Source: Acinetobacter guillouiae CIP 63.46 (GTDB lineage: Bacteria > Pseudomonadota > Gammaproteobacteria > Pseudomonadales > Moraxellaceae). From it: a stretch of DNA of 64,000 nucleotides. The translations under genes were made by a program, and so were the position numbers. The notes beneath the pieces were generated by a model, which saw only the letters and a program-made list of their open reading frames with translations, was not told the DNA's origin and did no database searches. The stretch spans positions 135,712 to 199,711 of the forward strand of contig NZ_KB849281.1 of NCBI RefSeq assembly GCF_000368145.1, given 5' to 3'. Shown piece after piece: positions 31,618 through 39,557 of this stretch (the first letter of the stretch is position 1; every line of letters begins with the position of its first letter).

Positions 31618-32286
31618 TCAACGACCCCATTCCATTTTCGCCATATACGGGCGAATTTTTTTAATACGTTGGATATTGGTCTTTTCAATCTGAGTTAATT
31701 GATTTTCAACATTGGTACTGCATGGCATATACCAATTATCGTTAGCAAATTGAGAGGCAATCTCTTTATTGGCAAATGAATAACCATGACGCGCATAAAT
31801 TTCATTACGCATCCAGTCCAGTTCTTCAGGAGGAATTTGTAGATCCTCATCTTTTAATAAACGTTGTGATGCGACTGGATAATCACCGACATCTTTTTGA
31901 TAACGACACTGTTGCGGCGTTAAGTCAAAATATTTTGGTTTAACCTTAGCCGTTGTAGATTCCCAACTAGACTCCAACACATTCGGCTGATTCTGTTTTA
32001 CAGTAAACGTAAACACACCACTACTTGCTTTAGCGCCACTTTCTGTTGCGGTAATTTTATAGCCTTGTGAAGTCGTCTGTACTTTTCCTGAGAAATTTTG
32101 TTTATTTTTACCGAGAACACTATAGCCTTTGACCTGATTACGATCGATAGATTGGATGAAAACAGCAATTTTCTGCTCATCATATTTTCCAGACCAAGAT
32201 TTTTGCAACTGTTGAATATCCAGTGCATAGCTATTCTGGAAACCAATCATTCCAAATCCGACGAGTGCGATTAAACTTTTATTCAT
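31618..32286 (-). CDS. YARHG-domain periplasmic protein
   Basis: A 222-residue protein with a signal peptide ending in QNSYA. The C-terminal 80 residues contain the YARHG motif (RNEIYARHGYSFANKE) and Cys in NDNWYMPC. The YARHG domain is a small extracellular domain of unknown function. The middle of the protein looks beta-rich (YKITATESGAK, GVFTFTVK). Alone between two convergent or divergent units. Confidence 0.82.
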   Translation of the reverse strand: MNKSLIALVGFGMIGFQNSYALDIQQLQKSWSGKYDEQKIAVFIQSIDRNQVKGYSVLGKNKQNFSGKVQTTSQGYKITATESGAKASSGVFTFTVKQNQPNVLESSWESTTAKVKPKYFDLTPQQCRYQKDVGDYPVASQRLLKDEDLQIPPEELDWMRNEIYARHGYSFANKEIASQFANDNWYMPCSTNVENQLTQIEKTNIQRIKKIRPYMAKMEWGR

Positions 32287-32492
32287 TGTTATACCTATTT
32301 GTTATGAAGATATTGGATGCATTTTCACGTTGATTTTAGATTAAATTGTTTGCTTTGTGATCTATTTTGAGATAAAAAAATCAGGATTCTTTGTGGTTTA
32401 TTTTAAAATCTATGCCATACCCAAACATAAATACGCTGTTTCAACCTATCTTCCATTATAATTTCCCAATCACCATTCCATTATAAGCAGTG

Positions 32493-33182
32493 ATGAACAA
32501 AACAAAAACTACCTTGGCATATTCAAGCTTGAGTCTAATTTCACTCGTGATCTATGCTTATTTATGTTATCTCATGGTGGCAATTTGTCTACAATATTTC
32601 CCATGGCAAACTGATCAGCATTTTCTATTGTTAAAGCAAGATGTAGTCAATACTCAACCTTGGCAGGCGGCTTTTAAAATCCATGTGATCAGCAGTAGTT
32701 TTGTACTCATCGCTGGATTTACACAGTTTTTCCGTGTCTTTCGCACGCGTTATCCCCGAATTCATCGCTGGAGTGGTTGGCTGTATCTGATCACCATTTT
32801 GGGGCTGTCTTTACCCAGTGGCTTAATTTTAGCTTTTTCAGCGGCTGGAGGGTTATCCACTCAAATCAGCTTTGTCTTATTAAGTTCACTCTGGGCGATC
32901 ACCACCCTATCCGCTTTGTACTTTTTATTGAAAAAGCGCTGGATTTTACATCGTGACTGGATGATCCGTAGTTTTGCACTGAGCCTTTCAGCGCTGAGCT
33001 TAAGGACATGGAAAATCGTGCTTTATCAGTTACAACCATATTTTGATTGGTTAACCCCAATTCACATCTATCAGTTAGAATCTTGGTTAGGTTGGGTGGT
33101 CAATTTAATCCTAGCTGAAATCATTATTTTTGGATTACATCGTCGCACAAGACAAAAAAATAAAAGCCCTAAATCAATTTAG
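32493..33182 (+). CDS. DUF2306 family membrane protein
   Basis: A 229-residue inner-membrane protein with about six hydrophobic segments. IHRWSGWLYLI and the later LHRDWMIRSFALSL with conserved His and Arg are typical of DUF2306. Function unknown. The ATG at 32,493 is preferred over the overlapping GTG at 32,490. Its last codons and stop are part of the terminator hairpin of the convergent monooxygenase gene. Confidence 0.75.
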   Translation: MNKTKTTLAYSSLSLISLVIYAYLCYLMVAICLQYFPWQTDQHFLLLKQDVVNTQPWQAAFKIHVISSSFVLIAGFTQFFRVFRTRYPRIHRWSGWLYLITILGLSLPSGLILAFSAAGGLSTQISFVLLSSLWAITTLSALYFLLKKRWILHRDWMIRSFALSLSALSLRTWKIVLYQLQPYFDWLTPIHIYQLESWLGWVVNLILAEIIIFGLHRRTRQKNKSPKSI

Positions 33183-33186
33183 GGCT
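33153..33186 (-). terminator. Terminator of the monooxygenase operon, overlapping the DUF2306 stop
   Basis: AGCCCTAAAT (33165-33174), CA, ATTTAGGGCT (33177-33186). On the minus strand it is followed by TTTTATTTTTTTG. Confidence 0.85.
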
Positions 33187-33220
33187 CGCATAAAAAGTGT
33201 TCAGCAATTGAATACTAAGC

Positions 33221-35023
33221 TTATTTTTTACTCACACTATAATGGTTTAAATCTAGTTGTTTTAATTGGTTACGTAATTGTTGCAATGACCATGGCCATG
33301 CTGCAAAGTTACGACCATTTTCATCCAGATAATAAGACTTACACCCACCCGCATTAAATACAGTGGTTTTTAAATGTTTCTGCAGACGTTTGTTATGCTG
33401 GGCAAGCACATCCGCTTTGATTTCAAAGCGAGTGAATTTTTGCTCACGCATTTTTAGCAAGCCATCAACAATATAGCCGACTTGTGCTTCCGCGATACCA
33501 ATAAATGAATCATATACCAGAATGTTTGGACCGAGGACCAAGAACGCATTCGGTACATGTTCAATACTGGCACCCAAATATGCTTCAGGTGAACTATTTT
33601 TCCAACGCTCAGCAAGGACTTGACCATTGCTGTCATAAACTCGTTTACCAATTGGAGGATGTGAAACTTCAAAGCCTGTTCCCCAAATAATCACATCCAC
33701 TTCATGACGTTCACCATTTGCTGCAACCACTGTATTTCCATCAATTTCAACCAAACCATGTGCAATCAGACTCACATTATCTTGTTGTAGAGCTGGATAA
33801 TAATTGTTTGCAAACAATAAGCGCTTACATCCAATAGTAAAGTTCGGTGTTACTGCTTTACGCAAGGTTTCATCTTTAATTTGCAGTTTGAGTAATTGCT
33901 TACTTAGGAAATTAACAGGTTCCAATACTTTAGGATTACGCAATCCAAAGTTAATCCCATTTAAAATCTGTGCAATGCTATTACGCCAAGTTTGTTGAAT
34001 GATTGGGAATCGAGAAATGATCCCTTTAGCCGTTTCGTTTAACTCCATATCCGCCTTGGGTAGTACCCACGGTGCTGTACGCTGGAATACGATCAGCTGT
34101 TTCGCTAAAGGTTGTACTTGTGGGATAAACTGAATTGCAGAAGCCCCTGTACCAATCACTGCAACACGCTTACCCGTTAAATCATAATCATGATTCCAAC
34201 GTGCTGAATGGAACATTTCACCTTTAAAACTTTCAATTCCTTTTAATTTCGGCAAAGCAGGCTCAGTAATCGGTCCTGTCGTAAAGATCACTGTCTTGGC
34301 TTGATATTTACCTTTTGATGTTTCTAAGTGCCAAATATGTTGTGCTTCATCCCATTTGGCACTGATTAATTCATTATTAAATTCAATTTTCTCACCAAGG
34401 TCATATTTTTCCACCACCTCTTCTAAATAGCTTAGAATTTCTGGTTGCTTGGCAAATAAATGACTCCATTTATGGCTTGGTGAGAAAGAAAATGAATAAA
34501 GTGCTGAGGGTACATCACAACCGCAGCCTGGATAATTATTGTCGCGCCATGTTCCCCCCACACGACTGGCTTTTTCAAGTACCACATAATCGTTATAGCC
34601 TGCTTGATTCATTTTATAAGCAGCAGCAATCCCTGAAATACCCGCACCAACCACGATGGTGTCATAGATGTGCACAGCTTCTTTGTGCTGAGTCTTTGGC
34701 GCTTTTTCTTCAGCCAATTGTTCAAGCTTTTTAGATTGAGCGCTTATTTGTGTTTCAACTTTTACCTCAGGCTTATTTTTAGCTTTAGCTGGAGTTTGGA
34801 CTTCAGCTTTAGGGTGATTTGCTTTCGCTGGCTTTGTAACAGTCTTTGCCTCAACTTGCTTCTCTACAGGCACTTTTTCTTTAAGCTGTTTTGCTTCAAG
34901 CGATTTGTCTTGTGCTGTATTCGATTGAGTCACCTGTTTAATGTCTTCAACTGTAGTTTGGGTTGAGTTTTGCTCTACGCTTTTCTCTTTAGGCAGCGTA
35001 GCTAAAGTTGTTTCTGTTGTCAT
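33221..35023 (-). CDS. Flavin-dependent monooxygenase, Baeyer-Villiger type, with long N-terminal extension
   Basis: The 600-residue protein has FAD motif VVGAGISGIAAA at about 125 and NADPH motif VIGTGASAIQF at about 290. Between them FKGEMFHSARW matches the Baeyer-Villiger fingerprint FxGxxxHxxxW; simple FMOs have Tyr or Phe at the last position. These enzymes insert oxygen next to ketones, or oxidise other carbonyls or heteroatoms, using NADPH and O2. The first 115 residues are low-complexity (Lys, Glu, Gln, Val, Thr) and absent from most family members I know; a GTG just before VHIYDTIVV is an alternative start. It follows an SDR gene and a ferritin-like gene in one operon. Confidence 0.85.
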   Translation of the reverse strand: MTTETTLATLPKEKSVEQNSTQTTVEDIKQVTQSNTAQDKSLEAKQLKEKVPVEKQVEAKTVTKPAKANHPKAEVQTPAKAKNKPEVKVETQISAQSKKLEQLAEEKAPKTQHKEAVHIYDTIVVGAGISGIAAAYKMNQAGYNDYVVLEKASRVGGTWRDNNYPGCGCDVPSALYSFSFSPSHKWSHLFAKQPEILSYLEEVVEKYDLGEKIEFNNELISAKWDEAQHIWHLETSKGKYQAKTVIFTTGPITEPALPKLKGIESFKGEMFHSARWNHDYDLTGKRVAVIGTGASAIQFIPQVQPLAKQLIVFQRTAPWVLPKADMELNETAKGIISRFPIIQQTWRNSIAQILNGINFGLRNPKVLEPVNFLSKQLLKLQIKDETLRKAVTPNFTIGCKRLLFANNYYPALQQDNVSLIAHGLVEIDGNTVVAANGERHEVDVIIWGTGFEVSHPPIGKRVYDSNGQVLAERWKNSSPEAYLGASIEHVPNAFLVLGPNILVYDSFIGIAEAQVGYIVDGLLKMREQKFTRFEIKADVLAQHNKRLQKHLKTTVFNAGGCKSYYLDENGRNFAAWPWSLQQLRNQLKQLDLNHYSVSKK

Positions 35024-35040
35024 CTTGATTTACTCGCAGC

Positions 35041-35901
35041 TTATTTGATGTATTTATTAAATAATGGATATCCGATACCCAGCGCTTTGGCATATAAGGT
35101 GGGTGATGCACGTTTTAATATCCAAAACAGTTTTGCATCTGGCTGAGGAATGGTGTACAGCTTGCCTGCATCCAAGTTATTTAAGGTTTTAATCACCACC
35201 TGATCACTGGTGGTAAATGCATGATTCATCAGTAAATCATCTGCTAAACCCGCATAATGACCAGGCAAACGACCATTTTTCATAATATTTGTAGGCACTA
35301 ATGTTGGACACAACACATTCACTCGAATGTTGTCACCGCGAAGCTCTGCTGAAAGGGTTTCTGACAATGCCAGCACACTGGATTTTGTTACGTTATAAGC
35401 AGTCATTTCGGGAGCTGCTGTATACCCCGCAGCTGAAGCAACATTGATAATTGCTCCATAACCTTGTTGCTTAAACTGAGGAACAAAATAATGACAACCA
35501 TGAATAACCCCCCAGAGGTTGACATGCATACACCATTGCCAATCTTCCAGTGACACTTCATCAAACTTACCGCCCAGTCCTACACCCGCATTATTAATGA
35601 TCAGGCTTACAGGATGATTCATTAATTTTTCGGCTTGTTCTGAAAGTGCTTTTACTTGCTCTTTCACACCCACATCACATTGCACAGCAAATGCTTTAGC
35701 TGAAGTTTGTGATTCAATCAAACTGACAGTTTCTTTGGCTGCATCCAAATTTATGTCAGCACAAACAATTGTTCCTCCGCGTTTTGCAAGTTCCATTGCA
35801 AAACTACGTCCAATGCCACTGCCTGCGCCAGTCACGACCGCATAAGCATTTTGGCTCGGCTTAACTTTTTTAGAAAAAATACCCATAAACTTTAAATCCA
35901 T
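35041..35901 (-). CDS. Short-chain dehydrogenase/reductase
   Basis: A classical SDR of 286 residues, with TGAGSGIGRSFA for the cofactor, INNAGVG, and the catalytic Ser in NVASAAGY with YNVTK following. A C-terminal extension of about 60 residues (residues 225-286) follows the catalytic core. It lies 17 bp upstream of the monooxygenase gene and 14 bp downstream of the ferritin-like gene, so the three form an operon. It would interconvert an alcohol and a ketone or aldehyde. An ATG 15 bp downstream (MGIFSKK) is an alternative start. Confidence 0.88.
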   Translation of the reverse strand: MDLKFMGIFSKKVKPSQNAYAVVTGAGSGIGRSFAMELAKRGGTIVCADINLDAAKETVSLIESQTSAKAFAVQCDVGVKEQVKALSEQAEKLMNHPVSLIINNAGVGLGGKFDEVSLEDWQWCMHVNLWGVIHGCHYFVPQFKQQGYGAIINVASAAGYTAAPEMTAYNVTKSSVLALSETLSAELRGDNIRVNVLCPTLVPTNIMKNGRLPGHYAGLADDLLMNHAFTTSDQVVIKTLNNLDAGKLYTIPQPDAKLFWILKRASPTLYAKALGIGYPLFNKYIK

Positions 35902-35914
35902 CTCTTTTAGGTTT

Positions 35915-36868
35915 TTATGAACGCAATGCAGGATAAAATTCTTTCGTCAAATATGGCGTAAGAAGACCTGTCTTTGGATTCAGCAGTTTCTCTTTGTAAT
36001 AGTCCAAAAATTCAGATGTATCATGATCATTTGGATGAAAATCGGGACGAAGATAATCAAAAATATGTTTAAAGCTACTGCCGTAAACACCATCTTTTAA
36101 GCCAAAGATCAGGCGAAAATTATATGGAATCTCTTTCCAATAACGTAAGCTAATCAAATTCTTAGGATTACGATAAAAAGGAACTAAAAATGATGCAGCT
36201 GAAATCAGCACCAAAATCGTGATCAATGCGGGAAAGAATCCAGCAATACGTAATAAATAGTTATTGGATAATTCTTGAAACACATCGAAAGCAATATCCT
36301 TATGCTCTGATTCTTCAAGCATATGCCACATCCAGATTGCCCGTTGTTTTTCATCTTGCGAACGGAAGAACACTTCTTCATGATTCATCATGTATTCTGC
36401 AAGTACCGCAGTGAAATGTTCGATACCAGCCATCAAAGACAATTTCATCGGTTGTGGAAGACGCTCAAAACCATATTCAAAAGCCCAGCCAGCCCAAGTA
36501 CGAAACAGCTTTACTGGCAAATCACGAATTAAATAAGCGTCATTTAACTCTTCATGCATTTTTGAATGAATCGCCTCTTGACCAATCAATGAGGTGACAC
36601 GTTGCTTCAATAATGGATCGGTAATGAAATCACGATGATAACGAGCAGTATCAATCACAAGATCTTCACCACGTGTTAAGAAAATCGACAGTGACGCAAA
36701 ATATGCACTTGCCAATTCTGCATCCATATAAAATCGGTGATCTACTTGCGCTGGATCAAAATCAAACTTCATATGTCGAATTGGAATAATCGGCGTTTGA
36801 TTTTCCAGACTGAATGGCGCCGCAGCAAAAACTTTAGCAACGGCTTTCTTAATTGGCTTAGCGAACAT
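35915..36868 (-). CDS. COG3687-type 'metal-dependent hydrolase', ferritin-like diiron candidate
   Basis: A 317-residue member of the family named predicted metal-dependent hydrolase. I see a ferritin-like ligand pattern: Glu68, E98-AI-H101 (GQEAIHS), Glu150 (AGIEHF) and E186-SE-H189 (LEESEHKD). That is E, ExxH, E, ExxH, as in diiron oxygenases and ferritins. A hydrophobic segment at about 207-231 suggests a membrane anchor. First gene of the operon with the SDR and monooxygenase genes. A paralogue lies immediately upstream in a separate unit. Confidence 0.75.
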   Translation of the reverse strand: MFAKPIKKAVAKVFAAAPFSLENQTPIIPIRHMKFDFDPAQVDHRFYMDAELASAYFASLSIFLTRGEDLVIDTARYHRDFITDPLLKQRVTSLIGQEAIHSKMHEELNDAYLIRDLPVKLFRTWAGWAFEYGFERLPQPMKLSLMAGIEHFTAVLAEYMMNHEEVFFRSQDEKQRAIWMWHMLEESEHKDIAFDVFQELSNNYLLRIAGFFPALITILVLISAASFLVPFYRNPKNLISLRYWKEIPYNFRLIFGLKDGVYGSSFKHIFDYLRPDFHPNDHDTSEFLDYYKEKLLNPKTGLLTPYLTKEFYPALRS

Positions 36869-37047
36869 AGCTGGTACTCTTTATTCATTTAATATGAAAA
36901 TCCATTTCATCGTCTTAACGCGGATGAGCTACTAGATAATCTTTTGAGTAAAAACTCTACTTTGATGGCTAAAAATTACGACATGCCTTGTCAATTACCA
37001 TTGGCACATGCATTCATTCGGTTTGCAAATTATGACAACCTTAGATA

Positions 37048-37060
37048 ATTGTCAGACAAT
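37048..37060. promoter_or_regulatory. Perfect palindromic operator candidate
   Basis: ATTGTCAGACAAT is a perfect 13-bp palindrome about 180 bp before the first ferritin-like gene. Read on the minus strand, a CATAAT hexamer lies about 20 nt further on and could be the -10 box. It fits TNGTNNNACNA, the FadR-type GntR operator pattern. Confidence 0.55.
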
Positions 37061-37072
37061 CACTTTGAGGAG

Positions 37073-37097
37073 TTGCCTCCACTGATAAAGAATGTCC
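37073..37097 (-). repeat. 25-bp upstream block, copy 1
   Basis: On the plus strand it starts TTGCCTCCACTGATAAAG. It matches 38,396-38,420 at 22 of 25 positions. Both copies lie about 200 bp upstream of the two paralogous ferritin-like genes. Confidence 0.7.
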
Positions 37098-37140
37098 CTT
37101 AAAAACAATTTTTATGAAGTGCTTGGTTAAAATCACAGCT

Positions 37141-37182
37141 TTTAAAAAAAGCTTTTCCTTCAACAAAATTGACGGAAAAGCT
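37141..37182 (-). terminator. Terminator of the second ferritin-like gene
   Basis: AGCTTTTCC (37150-37158) and GGAAAAGCT (37174-37182) form a 9-bp stem; on the minus strand it is followed by a T-run. Confidence 0.8.
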
Positions 37183-37247
37183 CAGTATTGATCTACAAAA
37201 TCATTTTCATATTGAATAGAAAATTTGAACGCTAAGATTGAATAAAA

Positions 37248-38204
37248 TTACATCCGTAAAGCAGGGGTAAACTCTTTAACAAAATAAGGGGTGAGTGTGC
37301 CTGTTTCAGGATCAAGTAATTCTTTTTTGAAATATTCTAAAAGCTCAGTTGTATCATGATCATTTGGATGAAAGTCTGGACGCAAATAATCAAAAATATG
37401 GCCTAAACTGCTACCAAAAACACCATTGTCTCGACTAAATAATAAATCCCAACTGCCCTTTGCCTCTTTCCAAAAACTTAGACTAAAGCTATTCATTGGA
37501 CGTCGTAAAAATGGCAACATCAATGCGCCAGCACCCACGCCTAGACCCAAAGTAATCAACGCAATAAAGAATCCTGAAATTCGTAATGGATAATTTGCAG
37601 AAAGCACTTGATAAGTATCATAAGCAATATCTTTATGCTCAGACTCTTCCAACATATGCCATAACCATAAAGCACGTGTCTTTTCATCAAGAGAATGATT
37701 AAATATATCTTGATGCGTCATGGCATATTGAGCAAAGACAGCGGTGAAATGCTCAATCCCAGCCATCATTGAAAGCTTTAAAGGCTGTGGGAATTTTAAA
37801 AAAGTATGATTAAAAACTTGTTCTGCTAAAAACCGATACAACTGCACAGGCAAATTATTTGGAATCATCGTTTCATTGTATTCTTCATGGACTTTGGAGT
37901 GAATTGCCTCTTGTCCAATCAAACTGGTTAGACGCTGTTTTAAAACTGGGTCTTGTATTTGATCACGATGATGTCGTGCGGTTTCGATCACCAACTCTTC
38001 ACCATAGGTTAAAAAAATTGACAGTGCGGCAAAATAAGCAGTCGCCCACTCTTTTTGCATAAAAAATTTAACATCCAACTCATCTGGACTAAATTTAAAA
38101 TTGAAGTGACGAATCGGGATATTCGCAATCTGATCTTTTAAATTAGGCAATCGACTTGGAAAAGCTTTTGCAAACACTTTTTTGACAGGCTTAGCAAGTA
38201 ACAT
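37248..38204 (-). CDS. Second COG3687-type ferritin-like diiron candidate
   Basis: A 318-residue paralogue of the previous hydrolase-named protein. The same ligand pattern is present: Glu in YGEELV, GQEAIHS, AGIEHF and LEESEHKD, plus a hydrophobic segment near residues 205-230 and the same ending, YLRPDFHPNDHDT then PALRM. The start at 38,204 is chosen because AGGTG lies 6 nt upstream; a GTG at 38,213 is also in frame. It has its own terminator and promoter, separate from the SDR/monooxygenase operon. Both coding and upstream sequence are duplicated. Confidence 0.75.
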   Translation of the reverse strand: MLLAKPVKKVFAKAFPSRLPNLKDQIANIPIRHFNFKFSPDELDVKFFMQKEWATAYFAALSIFLTYGEELVIETARHHRDQIQDPVLKQRLTSLIGQEAIHSKVHEEYNETMIPNNLPVQLYRFLAEQVFNHTFLKFPQPLKLSMMAGIEHFTAVFAQYAMTHQDIFNHSLDEKTRALWLWHMLEESEHKDIAYDTYQVLSANYPLRISGFFIALITLGLGVGAGALMLPFLRRPMNSFSLSFWKEAKGSWDLLFSRDNGVFGSSLGHIFDYLRPDFHPNDHDTTELLEYFKKELLDPETGTLTPYFVKEFTPALRM

Positions 38205-38372
38205 ATGAAGCACCTATTGTTTATTTAGGGATCAAGGATTTGACTGAAAACCAGTTCAAATTCACATTTCAAGTAAAAAATCCTATTTATGTTGGAAAAG
38301 TAAGTCATCTAGATTCAAATACCACTGACATTTCAGGTCAATCCATTGGCAATTTATGACTATTCAATAAAG

Positions 38373-38383
38373 TGTCTGACAAA
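38373..38383. promoter_or_regulatory. Imperfect operator candidate upstream of the second ferritin-like gene
   Basis: TGTCTGACAAA shares the core TGTCWGACA with the sites at 25,558, 37,048 and 48,551. It sits about 170 bp upstream of the gene, next to the 25-bp duplicated block. Confidence 0.45.
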
Positions 38384-38395
38384 TAAGTGCGGAGC

Positions 38396-38420
38396 TTGCC
38401 TCTACTGATAAATAATGACC
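38396..38420 (-). repeat. 25-bp upstream block, copy 2
   Basis: On the plus strand it starts TTGCCTCTACTGATAAAT. It differs from copy 1 at three positions and lies about 190 bp upstream of the gene. Confidence 0.7.
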
Positions 38421-38661
38421 TTTGCAGACAAGTCATTAGCTTTGGCTTACTTAAATCATGATTTAATTTTTGGGTGTAGAGAACCCTAACTACGGATACG
38501 CTACATAACTGAAATCAGGCAACAAGAAAAGTTTCATGTCAGCATATATACAATAGACAGTTTTTTTATCGTGGTGTATCTGGGTCACAGTTAATCTTTG
38601 GGTCACACTGAATCAGTGCTAAACTTCATGATGTACTTTTTACACAGCACAAAATAAAACA

Positions 38662-39171
38662 ATGTTCAATTTCATTTGGCGCTTTGTACAGCTTCTTCAA
38701 TTGGATCAATTCAAGTATCGTAAATTGACGGAGGGTGAAATTCGTATTAGCCAAAGTGTATTTGGAGATTTAATTGACTACAGCCAAGTCAAGGTGATGA
38801 ATCATCCTTATTTACCGTGGCAGCCTGTTGGTATTTTGATGGCGCCCAATGGTTATATTCACTTAAAAGATGCAGACTATTGTGAAGACTTTTCCTGTAT
38901 GAGCTTGGGTTATCAAGCTGTTTTTATTCATGAAATGGCCCATATTTATCAATATCAGCGTCATGAAAATGTATTACTGAAGGGGGCGATTTTACAGTCC
39001 GCACTTTACCTGAGTTTTGGTAAATATAACCCTTATCGCTACACCCTCATTCAAGGAAAAGCTTATTTCGATTACAATATTGAGCAACAAGGCGATATTG
39101 CCAAAGATATTTATTTAAATCGAATTGAAAATATTATTCTGGATAAAAATTCAGCCAATCATTCTATTTAA
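38662..39171 (+). CDS. Orphan zincin-like protein of the 'Vgr-related' type
   Basis: A 169-residue protein with H90-EMAH94, the HExxH motif of zinc metallopeptidases. VFGDLIDYSQVKV and LPWQPVGILMAPNGYIH before it, and FDYNIEQQGDIAKD after it, resemble small proteins often annotated Vgr-related or Rhs-associated. A Glu in EQQ could be a third metal ligand. No signal peptide. No type VI secretion or Rhs gene is next to it, so a role in secretion cannot be assumed. It stands alone between two long gaps. Confidence 0.65.
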   Translation: MFNFIWRFVQLLQLDQFKYRKLTEGEIRISQSVFGDLIDYSQVKVMNHPYLPWQPVGILMAPNGYIHLKDADYCEDFSCMSLGYQAVFIHEMAHIYQYQRHENVLLKGAILQSALYLSFGKYNPYRYTLIQGKAYFDYNIEQQGDIAKDIYLNRIENIILDKNSANHSI

Positions 39172-39557
39172 GTCCCTTGTTTTGATGCTAATTTAAACAA
39201 TTTAAGTGATGTATTTCACAAAAATAAATTAAAGCTAATCCTTTCCAATATAAAATTCAAAAAATAATGAAAAATCACTAGTTTCTATAAAAAAAATACA
39301 CTAAATTCATGAGGTCATTGATGGTGTATTGAATAAACTTGATGAATTACTAGCTTCTGACGTTTTTTTAGTTAAAATACTCAATGTCTGAAATTTTTGC
39401 CTTGCAAGAAAATAAAGATTTTGATGATTTTTTAATGATTTTATAGTTTCGCCCTTTGGCAATTTCTGTGATATCTATACACATATGTTGAATAACTACA
39501 TTTTAAAAATCAACAACTTGTGTATAAATTACCCTATTGGAATAGGATTTGGTTTAA
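39172..39557. other. Intergenic region upstream of nadE
   Basis: A very AT-rich 386 bp. Near nadE I see TATAAA (about 39,522) and a small inverted repeat CCTATT / AATAGG (39,533-39,546). The AGGA before the nadE ATG partly lies inside this hairpin. Nothing else recognised. Confidence 0.35.

Larger units (their letters stand above)
36869..37247. other. Promoter region of the ferritin-like/SDR/monooxygenase operon
   Basis: A 379-bp gap holding the terminator of the second ferritin-like gene (37,141-37,182), a perfect palindrome (37,048-37,060) and a 25-bp block (37,073-37,097). That block recurs with three mismatches upstream of the paralogue. No gene seen. Confidence 0.5.
38205..38661. other. 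Divergent intergenic region upstream of the second ferritin-like gene
   Basis: This 457-bp region contains a 25-bp block at 38,396-38,420 (22 of 25 identical to copy 1) and the palindrome core at 38,373-38,381. The right half should hold the promoter of the zincin-like gene. No RNA gene seen. Confidence 0.45.
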
